A stretch of DNA of 64,000 nt from Geobacteraceae bacterium (GCA_025355325.1 JANXZX010000209.1:1-64000); one strand, 5' to 3'; positions 49,269-57,691 are shown, counted from the stretch's first letter. Translations and numbers: made by a program. The notes: generated from the letters alone by a model not told the origin.

Positions 49269-49827
49269 GATTCACCACCAGGTTGACCCATACAAACCAG
49301 AGCGCAATTATGAAGAAGAGGAAGATGGTTTCCCAGACATAGTCATGGAACAACCTGGCTTGCTTGGGCCAGTATTCCGTCACCCAGCCCAGTACGACAA
49401 GGCGGAGTATGTTGGTACACAGAATAAGCGGTATGCCGGCAATGAGGCCAATAACCTTTGATTTGACTGTTGACGAATAAGCCACGATGAAGGATATGAA
49501 CAGAAATACGGCATTGACTGCGGTACACTCAGAGGTGACATTCCATGTGTCGTTGCGCAGGTGGATGATGTTGTAGTCACAGGTATTCTGGATACCTGTA
49601 GCGTTCAGAATGGTTGAAACGATGGAGGCCGTTCCATAGCCCCACTTGATATAGCCCTTGAGTGCAAAGAGCCAAGTGAAACCGTGGAGGAAGAGCAGAA
49701 TCCCTGCAAAGATGGCGCAGGTCCTCAAAAGGGAAGAACCGGGGCGAATGCTTACACCGGCTTCTTCTTGTACTGGCTGTTCAGCCCTAATTTTGGCTGA
49801 TTTTTTTATTCTGTTTTTCTTACCCAA
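49240..49827 (-). CDS. xrtH: Exosortase H-type membrane cysteine protease/transpeptidase
   Basis: 195 residues, multi-pass inner-membrane protein. The exosortase catalytic triad is visible: C101 in SECTAVN, R142 in TNILRLVV and H161 in ARLFHDYVWE. Spacing and the HDYVW motif are those of the XrtH branch, which processes IPTLxxWG-CTERM proteins. Translation probably starts at TTG 49827, five bases after the stop of the sorting-signal remnant. The charged N-terminal 30 residues are cytoplasmic. Enzymes of this type remove the C-terminal signal and may attach the substrate to a surface molecule. Confidence 0.8.
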   Translation of the reverse strand: MGKKNRIKKSAKIRAEQPVQEEAGVSIRPGSSLLRTCAIFAGILLFLHGFTWLFALKGYIKWGYGTASIVSTILNATGIQNTCDYNIIHLRNDTWNVTSECTAVNAVFLFISFIVAYSSTVKSKVIGLIAGIPLILCTNILRLVVLGWVTEYWPKQARLFHDYVWETIFLFFIIALWFVWVNLVVNREKTVTVSH

Positions 49828-49832
49828 CAGTA

Positions 49833-50063
49833 TTACTCTTTCCGTCTACGGGCGAACATTCCAAGCCCTGCCAATATTCCAAGCACCAACCACCATCCTT
49901 CCATGACAGGAACCTGTGTGCCGCCACCACCTCCAACGCTTGAGTTACTGACTTCCATAGCAGCAAATGGTGATAGCGTCGTAGTGGTACCACTAAGGCA
50001 AATTGTCATAGTACCGTTCAAGGCAGCAGTGGAGGTAATTAGATAACCAAGATTTAGTGAGTC
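49833..50063 (-). pseudogene. Remnant of an IPTL-CTERM-type exosortase substrate
   Basis: The frame encodes about 76 residues ending in VPVMEGWWLVLGILAGLGMFARRRKE in pieces: a VPxMxxWW motif (compare IPTLxxWG), a transmembrane helix and an Arg-rich tail, preceded by a GGGGG spacer and NGTMTICLSG-type beta sequence. There is no signal peptide; a TGA lies at 50064-50066 just before the first readable codon, and the only possible start is TTG 50021. It therefore looks like the 3' end of a larger secreted protein gene whose front was lost. It is immediately upstream of xrtH. Confidence 0.65.
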
Positions 50064-50285
50064 TCATAATACATTTTCGAGGACAGTGAACTAAAGTGTA
50101 TATAAAGTCAATGGCTCTATTGAACTCATGGCTTAACTCCCCCGAAGAAGCAAGCAGCTTGGGACAGATATATATGGGACAAGGCATCCCGATTTCTGCA
50201 AAAGCTCCCCTCAAAAAAACATGGGTCGTTACCTCCGAGCTGTGTGTACCATTCTGCGTACCACTCGAAAACAACGACCCATAAA
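50064..50285. other. Non-coding stretch beside tRNA-Ala
   Basis: No gene is supportable. An exact ten-base inverted repeat ATGGGTCGTT / AACGACCCAT (about 50220-50282) flanks two GTACCA-containing copies (TGTGTACCATTC, TGCGTACCACTC), a feature sometimes left by integrated elements, but no integrase or tRNA 3'-end duplicate is present. Confidence 0.35.
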
Positions 50286-50320
50286 CAAAAAAAAGCACCT
50301 AGCCATTTAAGCTAGATGCT
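50286..50320 (-). terminator. Terminator of tRNA-Ala
   Basis: Minus strand: AGCATCTAGC, seven-base loop, GCTAGGTGCT (one G-T pair), then a run of T's, ten bases after the tRNA 3' end. Confidence 0.85.
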
Positions 50321-50329
50321 TGAATTTAT

Positions 50330-50405
50330 TGGTGGAGCTGAACAGGATCGAACTGTCGACCTCTTGACTGCCAGTCAAGCGCTCTCCCAGCTGAGCTACA
50401 GCCCC
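50330..50405 (-). tRNA. tRNA-Ala (anticodon GGC)
   Basis: 76-base cloverleaf on the minus strand with encoded CCA. The acceptor stem GGGGCTG pairs with CAGCTCC and includes the G3-U70 wobble that identifies alanine tRNA. The anticodon loop is CTGGCAG on a CTTGA/TCAAG stem, and the T-loop reads TTCGATC. Decodes GCC. Confidence 0.97.
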
Positions 50406-50565
50406 ACAAAGTGAACCGACTATTTAACAAACTATACCCGGCGTGTCAATATTTTTATGACATAGTCATTTGCAGCTGGTCAACCAGCCCCGCCTTGACG
50501 AGTTACTTGTATCCGGTGTAATGTCTGATATTGCTTTATCTTATAAATTTACCCGGAGACCCTTG

Positions 50566-52335
50566 ATGCCGAATACCGCTCTTACCTGGAATACTGCTCT
50601 GCTCTACCCTGCCCCCGATTCACCTGAACTGGAGGCGGATCTCGGTTCATTCGAACAGTTGGCAGCCGACTTTCGTGATACCTATTTTGAGAGAATCAGC
50701 ACTCTCGACAACACGGCGCTTCTGAGCGCGATTCGCGAGTATGAAGCACTACAGACCCGCATGTCGAAACCTTTTTGCTATGCCCATCTGCTGTTTGCCG
50801 CAGACTCCGGTAATGAAACGAATCGGGCTCTCTCCCAGCGCTGTTCCGAGCTGGGGAGCAAACTTTCCCAACAGTTGCTGTTTTTCGATCTGGAACTGAT
50901 GGAGCTGAACGATGAGCGCTTTGATGAGTTCCGATCACTTCCTGATGCGTCCGCATACCTCCATTTCATGGAAGGAATTCGCAAGTTCTGTCCCCATACC
51001 CTGAAAGAGAATGAAGAACGGCTCCTGACCCGCAAGGATCTGACCGGAGTCCGCGCCTTCACCAAGCTGTTTGACGAACTCTCGGCGTCATTCAGTTATC
51101 AAATTGAACTGGATGGTGAGCAGAAAACACTTACCGGAGAGGAATTACTCTCCCTCCTCCATCACACGTCACCCGATGTCCGCTTCCGGGCGATGACCAT
51201 TTTTCTGGAACGCCACGGCGAAAACGGCATAGTGTACAATTCTGTGTTCAACAATATGGCCCTTGATCATGGCCAGGAAATGGAGTTGCGTCAGTACAAA
51301 ACGCCGATCCAACCGACCAACATCGGCAATGAAATTCCGGATGAAGCGGTTGAACACCTGATGAGCGTGACCGAATCCAATTACGGCCTGGCACAGGAAT
51401 ATTTCCGGATCAAAGCCGGTATGCTCAAGGTCGATAAACTGCGCAACTGTGATATCTACGCCCCGGTCGCCGAGGCGGAGCGGACCTATACTTTTGAAGA
51501 AGCACGGTCGCTGGTAGTGGAGTCATACCGGGAGTACCAACCGGAATTTGGCGATATTGTTGATGCGTTTTTCGCCGAAAGGCGTGTTGATGTCCTGCCC
51601 CGTACCGGAAAATCCGGAGGCGCGTTTGCCATGGGAATTTCGCCGGATGTGCCACCGTTTCTGTTGTTGAACTATACCGGCACCTTGCGTGATCTGGCCA
51701 CTATCGCACATGAAGCCGGACATGGTCTGCACTTTGTGATTTCCCAAAAGCAGAGCATGCTGAACTATCATGCCCCGCTGCCTCTGGCCGAAACCGCCTC
51801 TGTGTTTGGCGAAATGCTGCTGACCCGCCGACTGCTCGATAACGAACAGGATCCGGACGTGCGCAGGTCGCTGCTGTGCGCCAAAATTGAAGACATCATC
51901 GCAACCACCTTTCGCCAGACAGTTTTAACACGCTTTGAGCTGCGTTTGCATAATGAGCGTACGACCGGACTGCTGTCAAACGACCGGATTGCCGAATTAT
52001 GGCTGGAGGAAAATGGAAAACTGTATGGCGAATCCGTCGAGATGATTCCGGCCTATCGCTGGGGCTGGAGCTACATCAGCCATTTTATCCACAGCCGCTT
52101 CTACTGTTACTCCTACACATTTGCCGAGCTGCTGGTGCTGGCGCTCTTTCAGAAATATCGTGAGGATGGAGATGCATTCAAACCGGGGTATCACGCCCTG
52201 CTGGAATCGGGCGGAGCGCTTTCGCCGGCCGATACCGCACGCCTTGCCGGTATTGACATCACCGATAGCGGTTTCTGGCAGAAAGGGTATGATGTTCTGG
52301 CTGGTTTGATTGAAGAACTGAAACTGATAGCCTGA
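50566..52335 (+). CDS. M3-family oligoendopeptidase (PepF-like)
   Basis: 589-residue cytoplasmic zinc metallopeptidase. The active site is IAHEAGHGLHFVIS (HExxH) with the downstream Glu in LAETASVFGEML; family segments include MALDHGQEMELRQY and YRWGWSYISHFIHSRFYCYSYTFAELLVLALF. It degrades small peptides. ATG 50566 has CGGAG upstream; the in-frame extension to 50470 is not supported by similarity. Confidence 0.92.
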   Translation: MPNTALTWNTALLYPAPDSPELEADLGSFEQLAADFRDTYFERISTLDNTALLSAIREYEALQTRMSKPFCYAHLLFAADSGNETNRALSQRCSELGSKLSQQLLFFDLELMELNDERFDEFRSLPDASAYLHFMEGIRKFCPHTLKENEERLLTRKDLTGVRAFTKLFDELSASFSYQIELDGEQKTLTGEELLSLLHHTSPDVRFRAMTIFLERHGENGIVYNSVFNNMALDHGQEMELRQYKTPIQPTNIGNEIPDEAVEHLMSVTESNYGLAQEYFRIKAGMLKVDKLRNCDIYAPVAEAERTYTFEEARSLVVESYREYQPEFGDIVDAFFAERRVDVLPRTGKSGGAFAMGISPDVPPFLLLNYTGTLRDLATIAHEAGHGLHFVISQKQSMLNYHAPLPLAETASVFGEMLLTRRLLDNEQDPDVRRSLLCAKIEDIIATTFRQTVLTRFELRLHNERTTGLLSNDRIAELWLEENGKLYGESVEMIPAYRWGWSYISHFIHSRFYCYSYTFAELLVLALFQKYREDGDAFKPGYHALLESGGALSPADTARLAGIDITDSGFWQKGYDVLAGLIEELKLIA

Positions 52336-52368
52336 TTCAGATTACAGGCGATTCACAGGGAATTAACT

Positions 52369-52905
52369 ATGGTAATTCATGATAAAGAGCTTCTGGAAGC
52401 TCTCAGCAGTTCACGCATTTTGACATCGATGATTACCCCCGCCGTCCTGATATCGGCGTGCGGTACGCTCATATTTTCCACGTCGGCCCGCCTGGGGCGT
52501 ATCTTTGACCGGGTGAATGTAATGAAGGGGGAAGTGGAGGCTATTATCACCGGAAAGATATCCTTTCCGGAAGAGCGGATGAAACACCTGCGCGGCCAGA
52601 TTGACCTGCAGCGACGGCGGGCGCGACTGATTCAGAAAGCGATGGTTTCCCTCTATACCGCGACGTTGTTTTTTGTTACTTCGAGCCTGGCTATCGCCGT
52701 CAATGTCGCCTACGGCAGTAGTGACCAGGGGTGGATTCCAACAGTAATCGCCCTTTGTGGCGGGCTTTTTCTCTTCGTCGCATCGACACTGTTGCTCTAC
52801 GAAAGCCGTTTCAACCTCCGTTTTGTCCATCGCTCCATCGATTTTATCGAATTCCTCGAAAACAAAGCGGAGGAGCTGAATAAACCTAAAATCGGCAGTT
52901 CATGA
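52369..52905 (+). CDS. DUF2721-family membrane protein
   Basis: 178 residues with an N-terminal helix (about 18-40) and two further ones (105-127, 132-153), and the family motif ITPAVLISACGTLIFSTSARLGRIFDRV in pieces. Function unknown. It follows the peptidase gene by 33 bases and is probably co-transcribed. Confidence 0.85.
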   Translation: MVIHDKELLEALSSSRILTSMITPAVLISACGTLIFSTSARLGRIFDRVNVMKGEVEAIITGKISFPEERMKHLRGQIDLQRRRARLIQKAMVSLYTATLFFVTSSLAIAVNVAYGSSDQGWIPTVIALCGGLFLFVASTLLLYESRFNLRFVHRSIDFIEFLENKAEELNKPKIGSS

Positions 52906-52906
52906 A

Positions 52907-53039
52907 CCACAGAGCAACTGAGCAACAGAGGAATCAAGCAGTTACATCAACAACAGGCATAACCAAAATGGTGAGTTATTATTTCTGGTTTTAACCTGAA
53001 TTCTTCTTTGTTTTTGCTCGGTTGCTCAGTTGCTCTGTG
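52907..53039. repeat. Large inverted repeat (CACAGAG family)
   Basis: Left arm CACAGAGCAACTGAGCAAC (52908-52926) and right arm GTTGCTCAGTTGCTCTGTG (53021-53039) are perfect complements over 19 bases; similarity continues inward (GAGGAATC / GAATTC...). Same design as the element at 22111-22243. It lies in the convergent gap after the DUF2721 gene and may work as a terminator. Confidence 0.75.
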
Positions 53040-53101
53040 TTTCAATTGTTTTTTTAGGATAAATAGCTCCTCCGCCTCATTCGAACCTGCTTAGCCCTAC
53101 C

Positions 53102-54295
53102 CTACCCCTTTAGTCCGGCCTCTTTGGCCAGTGCTCGCCAGGCTGGCAAGCTCCGCTCGATCATGCTTTTATCAAAGCAATAAGCTATCCGGAAGAAACC
53201 GGGTGCGCCAAAACCTGCTCCCGGCACCAGCAGAATGTGGTGTTTCTGGGCCATTTTGACGAACTCCACATCATCAGCCAGCGGAGATTTCGGAAAAATA
53301 TAAAATGCGCCATCCGGCTTCACCATAGTGAATCCCATGCCACTCAGCTCGTCTACCAACAGATCCCTTTTAGCCTGATACGCAGCGATATCGACTGATT
53401 CATCCTGTAGTTTAGCCACCAGCCGCTGCATCAACGCCGGAGCGTTGACGAAGCCAAGAACACGATTGCTGAAAACCGCCCCTTCCATGAATTGTCCGGC
53501 AGTTGCCATGCGTGGGTTGGCTGCCAGATACCCGATCCGTTCACCCGGAAGAGCCAGATCCTTGCTGTGCGAAGTGACGATAACCGAGCTTTCCACCAGC
53601 GGAAAGATATTCGGCACATGCTGGCCGTCAAAAGCAATTCGGGCGTACGGTTCATCGGATATGACATAGATCAGGTGTCCATTGCGCTCGTGAATGTTTT
53701 TCAGAATAACGCCGAGCCGCTTCAGACTTTCAGCTGGATAAATGACCCCTGTCGGATTATTTGGCGAGCAGATGATGATGGCACGGGTTTTTGAAGTGAT
53801 CGCTTTTTCAATGGCATCAATATCAAGCTGGAAAGTATCTTTATTCGTCCAGACTTCAACCGGCACTCCGCCATGATTGTCGATGTAGAACTTGTACTCA
53901 ACAAAGAAGGGAGCAAGTATAATAACTTCTTCCCCCGGATTGAGGATGGTTTTAAGCACCACATTGAGAGCGCCACCGGCTCCGCAGGTCATGATGATAT
54001 TATCGGCAGGGACGGTAATACCAGAATCACGGGATATTTTTTCCGCAACGGCGCCCCGTGTTTCGGCGTATCCGGCGTTGTTCATGTACTTATGCATACC
54101 CGGCAGCGGATTTTGTGCAAGCTTCAGTAATTCCAGGCCAAAAGCTTCGGGCGGTTCCACATCAGGGTTGCCAAGGGTAAAATCGTAGATATTATCCGCA
54201 CCGAATTCCTGCCGTAAACGCTCCCCCTCTTCAAACATCCTGCGAATCCAGGACGATTTGGATATTTGACTGGCGATCTTCATTGAAATAGCCAT
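53102..54295 (-). CDS. PLP-dependent aminotransferase (AspC-like, class I)
   Basis: 397 residues. Motifs: YMNNAGYAETRGAVAEKIS, CGAGGALNVVLKTIL, CSPNNPTGVIYP (cofactor loop), ISDEPYARIAFDG and SHSKDLALPGERIGY with the PLP lysine, and RIAYCFDKSMIERSLPAW. Probable substrates are aspartate, alanine or aromatic amino acids. ATG 54295 has GGAGGGAG upstream. Confidence 0.88.
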   Translation of the reverse strand: MAISMKIASQISKSSWIRRMFEEGERLRQEFGADNIYDFTLGNPDVEPPEAFGLELLKLAQNPLPGMHKYMNNAGYAETRGAVAEKISRDSGITVPADNIIMTCGAGGALNVVLKTILNPGEEVIILAPFFVEYKFYIDNHGGVPVEVWTNKDTFQLDIDAIEKAITSKTRAIIICSPNNPTGVIYPAESLKRLGVILKNIHERNGHLIYVISDEPYARIAFDGQHVPNIFPLVESSVIVTSHSKDLALPGERIGYLAANPRMATAGQFMEGAVFSNRVLGFVNAPALMQRLVAKLQDESVDIAAYQAKRDLLVDELSGMGFTMVKPDGAFYIFPKSPLADDVEFVKMAQKHHILLVPGAGFGAPGFFRIAYCFDKSMIERSLPAWRALAKEAGLKG

Positions 54296-54369
54296 TACTT
54301 CTCCCTCCACGATAATTTTTCTGATAGGATGACGGGGCAAAATATTACATCAATTTACGGATAACTTAA

Positions 54370-55260
54370 ATGGAAATTCCTTCGTATCCTGAAACACGGC
54401 CTCTTGAAATGGCCGATAAACCCCGCCTGGAAGTCTTGCTTTCAGATCTCCAGCCGCGTATTTCCGAACTGACCTTCGCGGGCCTCTATCTGTTCCGGAA
54501 AGCTCACGATTATCAACTCACTTCCGTAGCCGGGTCGCTCGTCATAATCGGCAAAGGATATAACGACAAAAGATATTTTCTGCCTCCACTCGGAGGGGAT
54601 TGTGCGGAAGCCCTGAAGACTCTTTTTGCGGACGGCTTGCCTCTGTATGGCGCAGACGATCAATTCGTCTCCGGATACCTTGCCGGAATGAACGTCCATA
54701 TAACCGATTTGCGCGATTCTCACGACTACATCTACCTGCGCGATGAACTGGCAACATTGCCGGGAAGCCGCTTTCACAAAAAGAAAAACCGCATCAACTA
54801 TTTCACCAATCGTCATCACTATACAGTAGCGCTCTATTCCGGAAATCACCTCGATGAATGTCTGGAGCTTTTGGAAATGTGGTTCCGGATTTCCCGGAAT
54901 GATGCCGCGAAGTCGCTCATCCTTGAAGTTGAAGCCACACGAGAGGCGTTACAATCCGCTAAAGTTCTTGGCCTTGAAGGCGTCGTTATTCTGGTGGACA
55001 ACACAGTAAAAGCCTTTGCCCTTGGCGAGCGACTTAACAGTGACACCGCCGTATGCCATTTCGAGAAAGCTGATCCGTTTGCAGAGGGATTATATCAGCT
55101 CGTAAACCGGGAATTTGCCAGATTGCTGTTTCAAGAATGCCGATTCATCAACCGGGAACAGGATCTGGGAGACATGGGACTTCGTAATGCCAAATTATCC
55201 TATCATCCGGTGGAACTTTTGAAGAAATATTTAGTTAGTTTCCAGAGGGAAACCAGTTAA
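54370..55260 (+). CDS. DUF2156 (MprF C-terminal/GNAT-like) protein
   Basis: 296-residue soluble protein. Two tandem GNAT-like halves are suggested by LYLFRKAHDYQLTSVAGSLVIIGKG and LEGVVILVDNTVKAFALGERLN, with HFEKADPFAEGLYQLVNREFA and INREQDLGDMGLRNAKLSYHPV. The fold is that of aminoacyl-phospholipid synthase catalytic domains, but without the membrane part, so an aminoacyl-tRNA-dependent transfer is only possible. Confidence 0.82.
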   Translation: MEIPSYPETRPLEMADKPRLEVLLSDLQPRISELTFAGLYLFRKAHDYQLTSVAGSLVIIGKGYNDKRYFLPPLGGDCAEALKTLFADGLPLYGADDQFVSGYLAGMNVHITDLRDSHDYIYLRDELATLPGSRFHKKKNRINYFTNRHHYTVALYSGNHLDECLELLEMWFRISRNDAAKSLILEVEATREALQSAKVLGLEGVVILVDNTVKAFALGERLNSDTAVCHFEKADPFAEGLYQLVNREFARLLFQECRFINREQDLGDMGLRNAKLSYHPVELLKKYLVSFQRETS

Positions 55261-55348
55261 TTGTGTAGATCATAAAGATTTTGTTGCACTTAACGACAAA
55301 ACATAGTAGAAGGGTTGTTCTTTTAAAGACGGCATTTAATGCCGAAAT

Positions 55349-55400
55349 CTCCTTGCTCCGGGTAGGACCGGGGCTCGAATCCGTGAGGAGGATTATCAAC
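55349..55400 (+). promoter_or_regulatory. Candidate S6:S18 leader element in rpsF mRNA
   Basis: CTCCT (55349-55353) pairs with AGGAG (55386-55390), which overlaps the Shine-Dalgarno sequence. Inside, GCTCCGG (55355-55361) and CCGGGGC (55368-55374) form a hairpin followed by an unpaired CCG (55381-55383) in a bulge. A CCG in such a bulge is the known recognition feature of the S6:S18 complex, so this should permit autogenous translational control. Confidence 0.5.
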
Positions 55401-55799
55401 ATGAGGAAGTACGAAACAATTTTCATCCTCCAGCCTGAACTGAGCGAAGACGACATCAAGTCCGTCACCGCAAAGGCGCAAGACGTCATTTCGACGTACA
55501 AGGGCGAGTGTCTCAGAATGGACGACTGGGGTATCAGGAAACTGGCATATCCCATCAAGAAGTCAGCCAGAGGTCGTTACTATTATCTCCGCTTTGATGG
55601 TGACAGTGCCCTTATCTTTGAACTTGAGCGGCGTCTGAGACTTGATGACAAAGTTCTGCGTTACCAGAGCATCAACATCACTGACCAGCCCGAACGAATT
55701 GCACCGGAAAAGAAAGTAGAAATTCCGGACGCCGTATCGGAAGAAACTGTTGAAGAAACTGTTGAAGAAACTGCCGCCGCTGAAGAAGCTGCCGAATAA
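55401..55799 (+). CDS. rpsF: 30S ribosomal protein S6
   Basis: 132 residues. Conserved KYETIFILQPELSEDDIKSV, DWGIRKLAYPIKKSARGRYYYLRF and LRYQSINI. The C-terminus is an acidic tail with a tandem repeat (EETVEETVEETAAAEEAAE; 12-base DNA units), longer than usual. ATG 55401 with GAGGAGG upstream; the longer open frame to 55281 is leader. Confidence 0.97.
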   Translation: MRKYETIFILQPELSEDDIKSVTAKAQDVISTYKGECLRMDDWGIRKLAYPIKKSARGRYYYLRFDGDSALIFELERRLRLDDKVLRYQSINITDQPERIAPEKKVEIPDAVSEETVEETVEETAAAEEAAE

Positions 55800-55820
55800 T
55801 TTCCTGGAGGAGATATACTC

Positions 55821-56189
55821 ATGAGTGACGAAAGACCAACTACAACTTCATCCTATCAGCGTCCAGCAGGCGGACCGGGACAGCGCCCGGCGGGCGGACC
55901 TGGACAGCGCCCGACTGGCGGTCCTGGCGGTCCTGGCGGCCAGGGTGGCCCACGCAAGAGACGCCCGTTTCAACGCCGTAAAGTCTGCCGTTTCTGTGCA
56001 GAAAAAAACCTTACTATTGATTACAAAGAGCCTCGTACACTCCGTTTTTTCATCACGGAGCGCGGCAAAATTGTTCCACGCAGGATTTCAGGAAACTGTG
56101 CTGCCCACCAGCGTCATATCACCGAAGCTATCAAGCGGGCACGTAACATAGCTCTTCTGCCGATTGCAGCCAATCACGCAGTTAGCTGA
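55821..56189 (+). CDS. rpsR: 30S ribosomal protein S18 with Gly/Pro-rich N-terminal extension
   Basis: 122 residues. The conserved core starts at about 45 ([12 protein letters not shown]... [29 protein letters not shown]) and keeps the CxxC...C..H zinc-binding set. Ahead of it is a 30-residue repeat of [24 protein letters not shown] units. S18 normally needs only a short N-terminal tail. Spacing to rpsF is 21 bases. Confidence 0.96.
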   Translation: MSDERPTTTSSYQRPAGGPGQRPAGGPGQRPTGGPGGPGGQGGPRKRRPFQRRKVCRFCAEKNLTIDYKEPRTLRFFITERGKIVPRRISGNCAAHQRHITEAIKRARNIALLPIAANHAVS

Positions 56190-56198
56190 TCTGCCTGA

Positions 56199-57161
56199 AT
56201 GACGTTTACATCACCAGCCGACCACAACCTGTATATTCGCGTAAAAGCGTCTCTGCTTGGTGTGGTCGGTTCGTTTGTTTTATTTGCAGCCTATCTGGCT
56301 ATTCCGCCACTCGGAATTTTTTCCGGAATTCTGGCACCGTTTCCCGTAGCATATAACCGGGTTCTTCATGGTCGGTTATCATCCCTGATTGTAATGCTCG
56401 GTACGACAACAGCGGTAATGGCCTTGTTTGGAATATTTGCCGGGTGCCTGTACGTGGGAATGTGCGGGATAATCGGCTTTCTTATGCCGGAACTTCTGTT
56501 ACGGAACTTTGGTGGCAGCCGGGCGCTTTTCTGGACAACACTTGCTAATGTTCTGTTTTTTTCTGTAGGTGTTTTTGTTTACAGCACTTATTCCAGCATC
56601 AACCTACAGCAGCTGATTTCTGCTGAAATAAGCGGCAGCATAAAACAAGCCGTTGCATTGTACGAAAAAGGCGGGGTAACCGGAGAGGATCTGGAACTTC
56701 TCAAAAGTTCGATGACTACAGCAGCAGAACTGCTGAAGCGTCTCTATCCCTCGCTCGTTACTGTAATGCTTATTGTTATCGCTACCTGTAATCTTGCTCT
56801 TTTAAAGAAGTCTCTGGCCAAAACAACGGTAAATCTGGTTATTGACGATTTCAGTTCGTTCAGGAATCCTGATCAACTGGTCTGGATACTGATTGCGTCC
56901 GGAATTTCTCTGTTATTACCGGACTCTTTGATAACAACTCCGGCACTTAACATTCTGTTGATACTCATACTGCTTTATTTTTTTCAGGGTATGGCTGTTA
57001 TTTCGGCATTGGTTACCAAGCATTCCGTCCCGGCATTCGTGAGAATTCTTTTTTACGTAATGCTGGTTATTCAACCCTATCTGCTGGCATTTATTGCCGG
57101 CTTTGGATTATTTGATTTATGGGGTGATTTTAGAGCCCCAAAAAAACAGGACAACCTGTAA
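56199..57161 (+). CDS. DUF2232 (YybS-like) multi-pass membrane protein
   Basis: 320 residues with about eight hydrophobic helices. The family is usually encoded between rpsR and rplI, as here. Function unknown. It begins 10 bases after the rpsR stop without a strong ribosome site, suggesting coupled translation. Confidence 0.88.
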   Translation: MTFTSPADHNLYIRVKASLLGVVGSFVLFAAYLAIPPLGIFSGILAPFPVAYNRVLHGRLSSLIVMLGTTTAVMALFGIFAGCLYVGMCGIIGFLMPELLLRNFGGSRALFWTTLANVLFFSVGVFVYSTYSSINLQQLISAEISGSIKQAVALYEKGGVTGEDLELLKSSMTTAAELLKRLYPSLVTVMLIVIATCNLALLKKSLAKTTVNLVIDDFSSFRNPDQLVWILIASGISLLLPDSLITTPALNILLILILLYFFQGMAVISALVTKHSVPAFVRILFYVMLVIQPYLLAFIAGFGLFDLWGDFRAPKKQDNL

Positions 57162-57189
57162 ATACTTAACAGGCTTGAAAGGAGAGAAC

Positions 57190-57633
57190 ATGAAAGTAAT
57201 TCTGAATGAGAACATTGAATCGTTGGGTCACATTGGTGATGTAGTAAAGGTAGCACCCGGTTACGCACGTAACTATCTGATCCCGAAGAAATTGGCTGTT
57301 GTGGCCACAGAAGGCAATGCCAAGGCACTTGAGCACGCAAAACGCCAAATGGCCTATAAGAAAAACAAGTCACTTGAAGCTGCAAAAAATCTGGGGGCAA
57401 AGCTGGAAGCGTTGTCAATAGTTCTTTCTCACAGAGCAGGCGAAGAAGGCAAACTGTTCGGCGCAGTTACAAATATGGAAATTGCGTCCTTCCTGAAAAC
57501 CAATGGTTTTGATATTGATCGCAAGAACATCGTACTTGCCGATGCAATCAAGCACACCGGCGAGTTTTCCGTAACAGTCAAAATTCATCCGGAAGTAACC
57601 GCTACTTTGAAAGTAACCGTAGCAGCGGCATAA
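57190..57633 (+). CDS. rplI: 50S ribosomal protein L9
   Basis: 147 residues with the conserved N-terminal domain MKVILNENIESLGHIGDVVKVAPGYARNYLIPK in pieces, a connecting helix, and a C-terminal rRNA-binding domain (LFGAVTNMEIASFL... HPEVTATLKVTV). ATG 57190 with GAAAGGAG upstream; the in-frame start at 57094 lies in DUF2232 and is rejected. Confidence 0.97.
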   Translation: MKVILNENIESLGHIGDVVKVAPGYARNYLIPKKLAVVATEGNAKALEHAKRQMAYKKNKSLEAAKNLGAKLEALSIVLSHRAGEEGKLFGAVTNMEIASFLKTNGFDIDRKNIVLADAIKHTGEFSVTVKIHPEVTATLKVTVAAA

Positions 57634-57651
57634 TTTTTCAACTTTTAGTTT

Positions 57652-57691
57652 AAAAAAAGCCCGTAGACCTCCAGGTCTTCGGGCTTTTTTT
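57652..57691 (+). terminator. Terminator of the rpsF operon
   Basis: AAAAAAAGCCCG-T-AGACC...GGTCT-T-CGGGCTTTTTTT: a 12-pair stem with one internal mismatch, T-tail. Works for the leftward gene too, because A's precede the stem. Confidence 0.9.

Noticed and set aside
50096-50284. A 62-codon frame next to tRNA-Ala, considered as an integrase remnant
   Set aside because: No integrase motif is present, and the complementary strand also has an open frame; neither shows protein-like character.
57094-57189. Upstream start for rplI
   Set aside because: It would add 32 residues inside DUF2232; ATG 57190 has a strong ribosome site and matches the universal L9 N-terminus.
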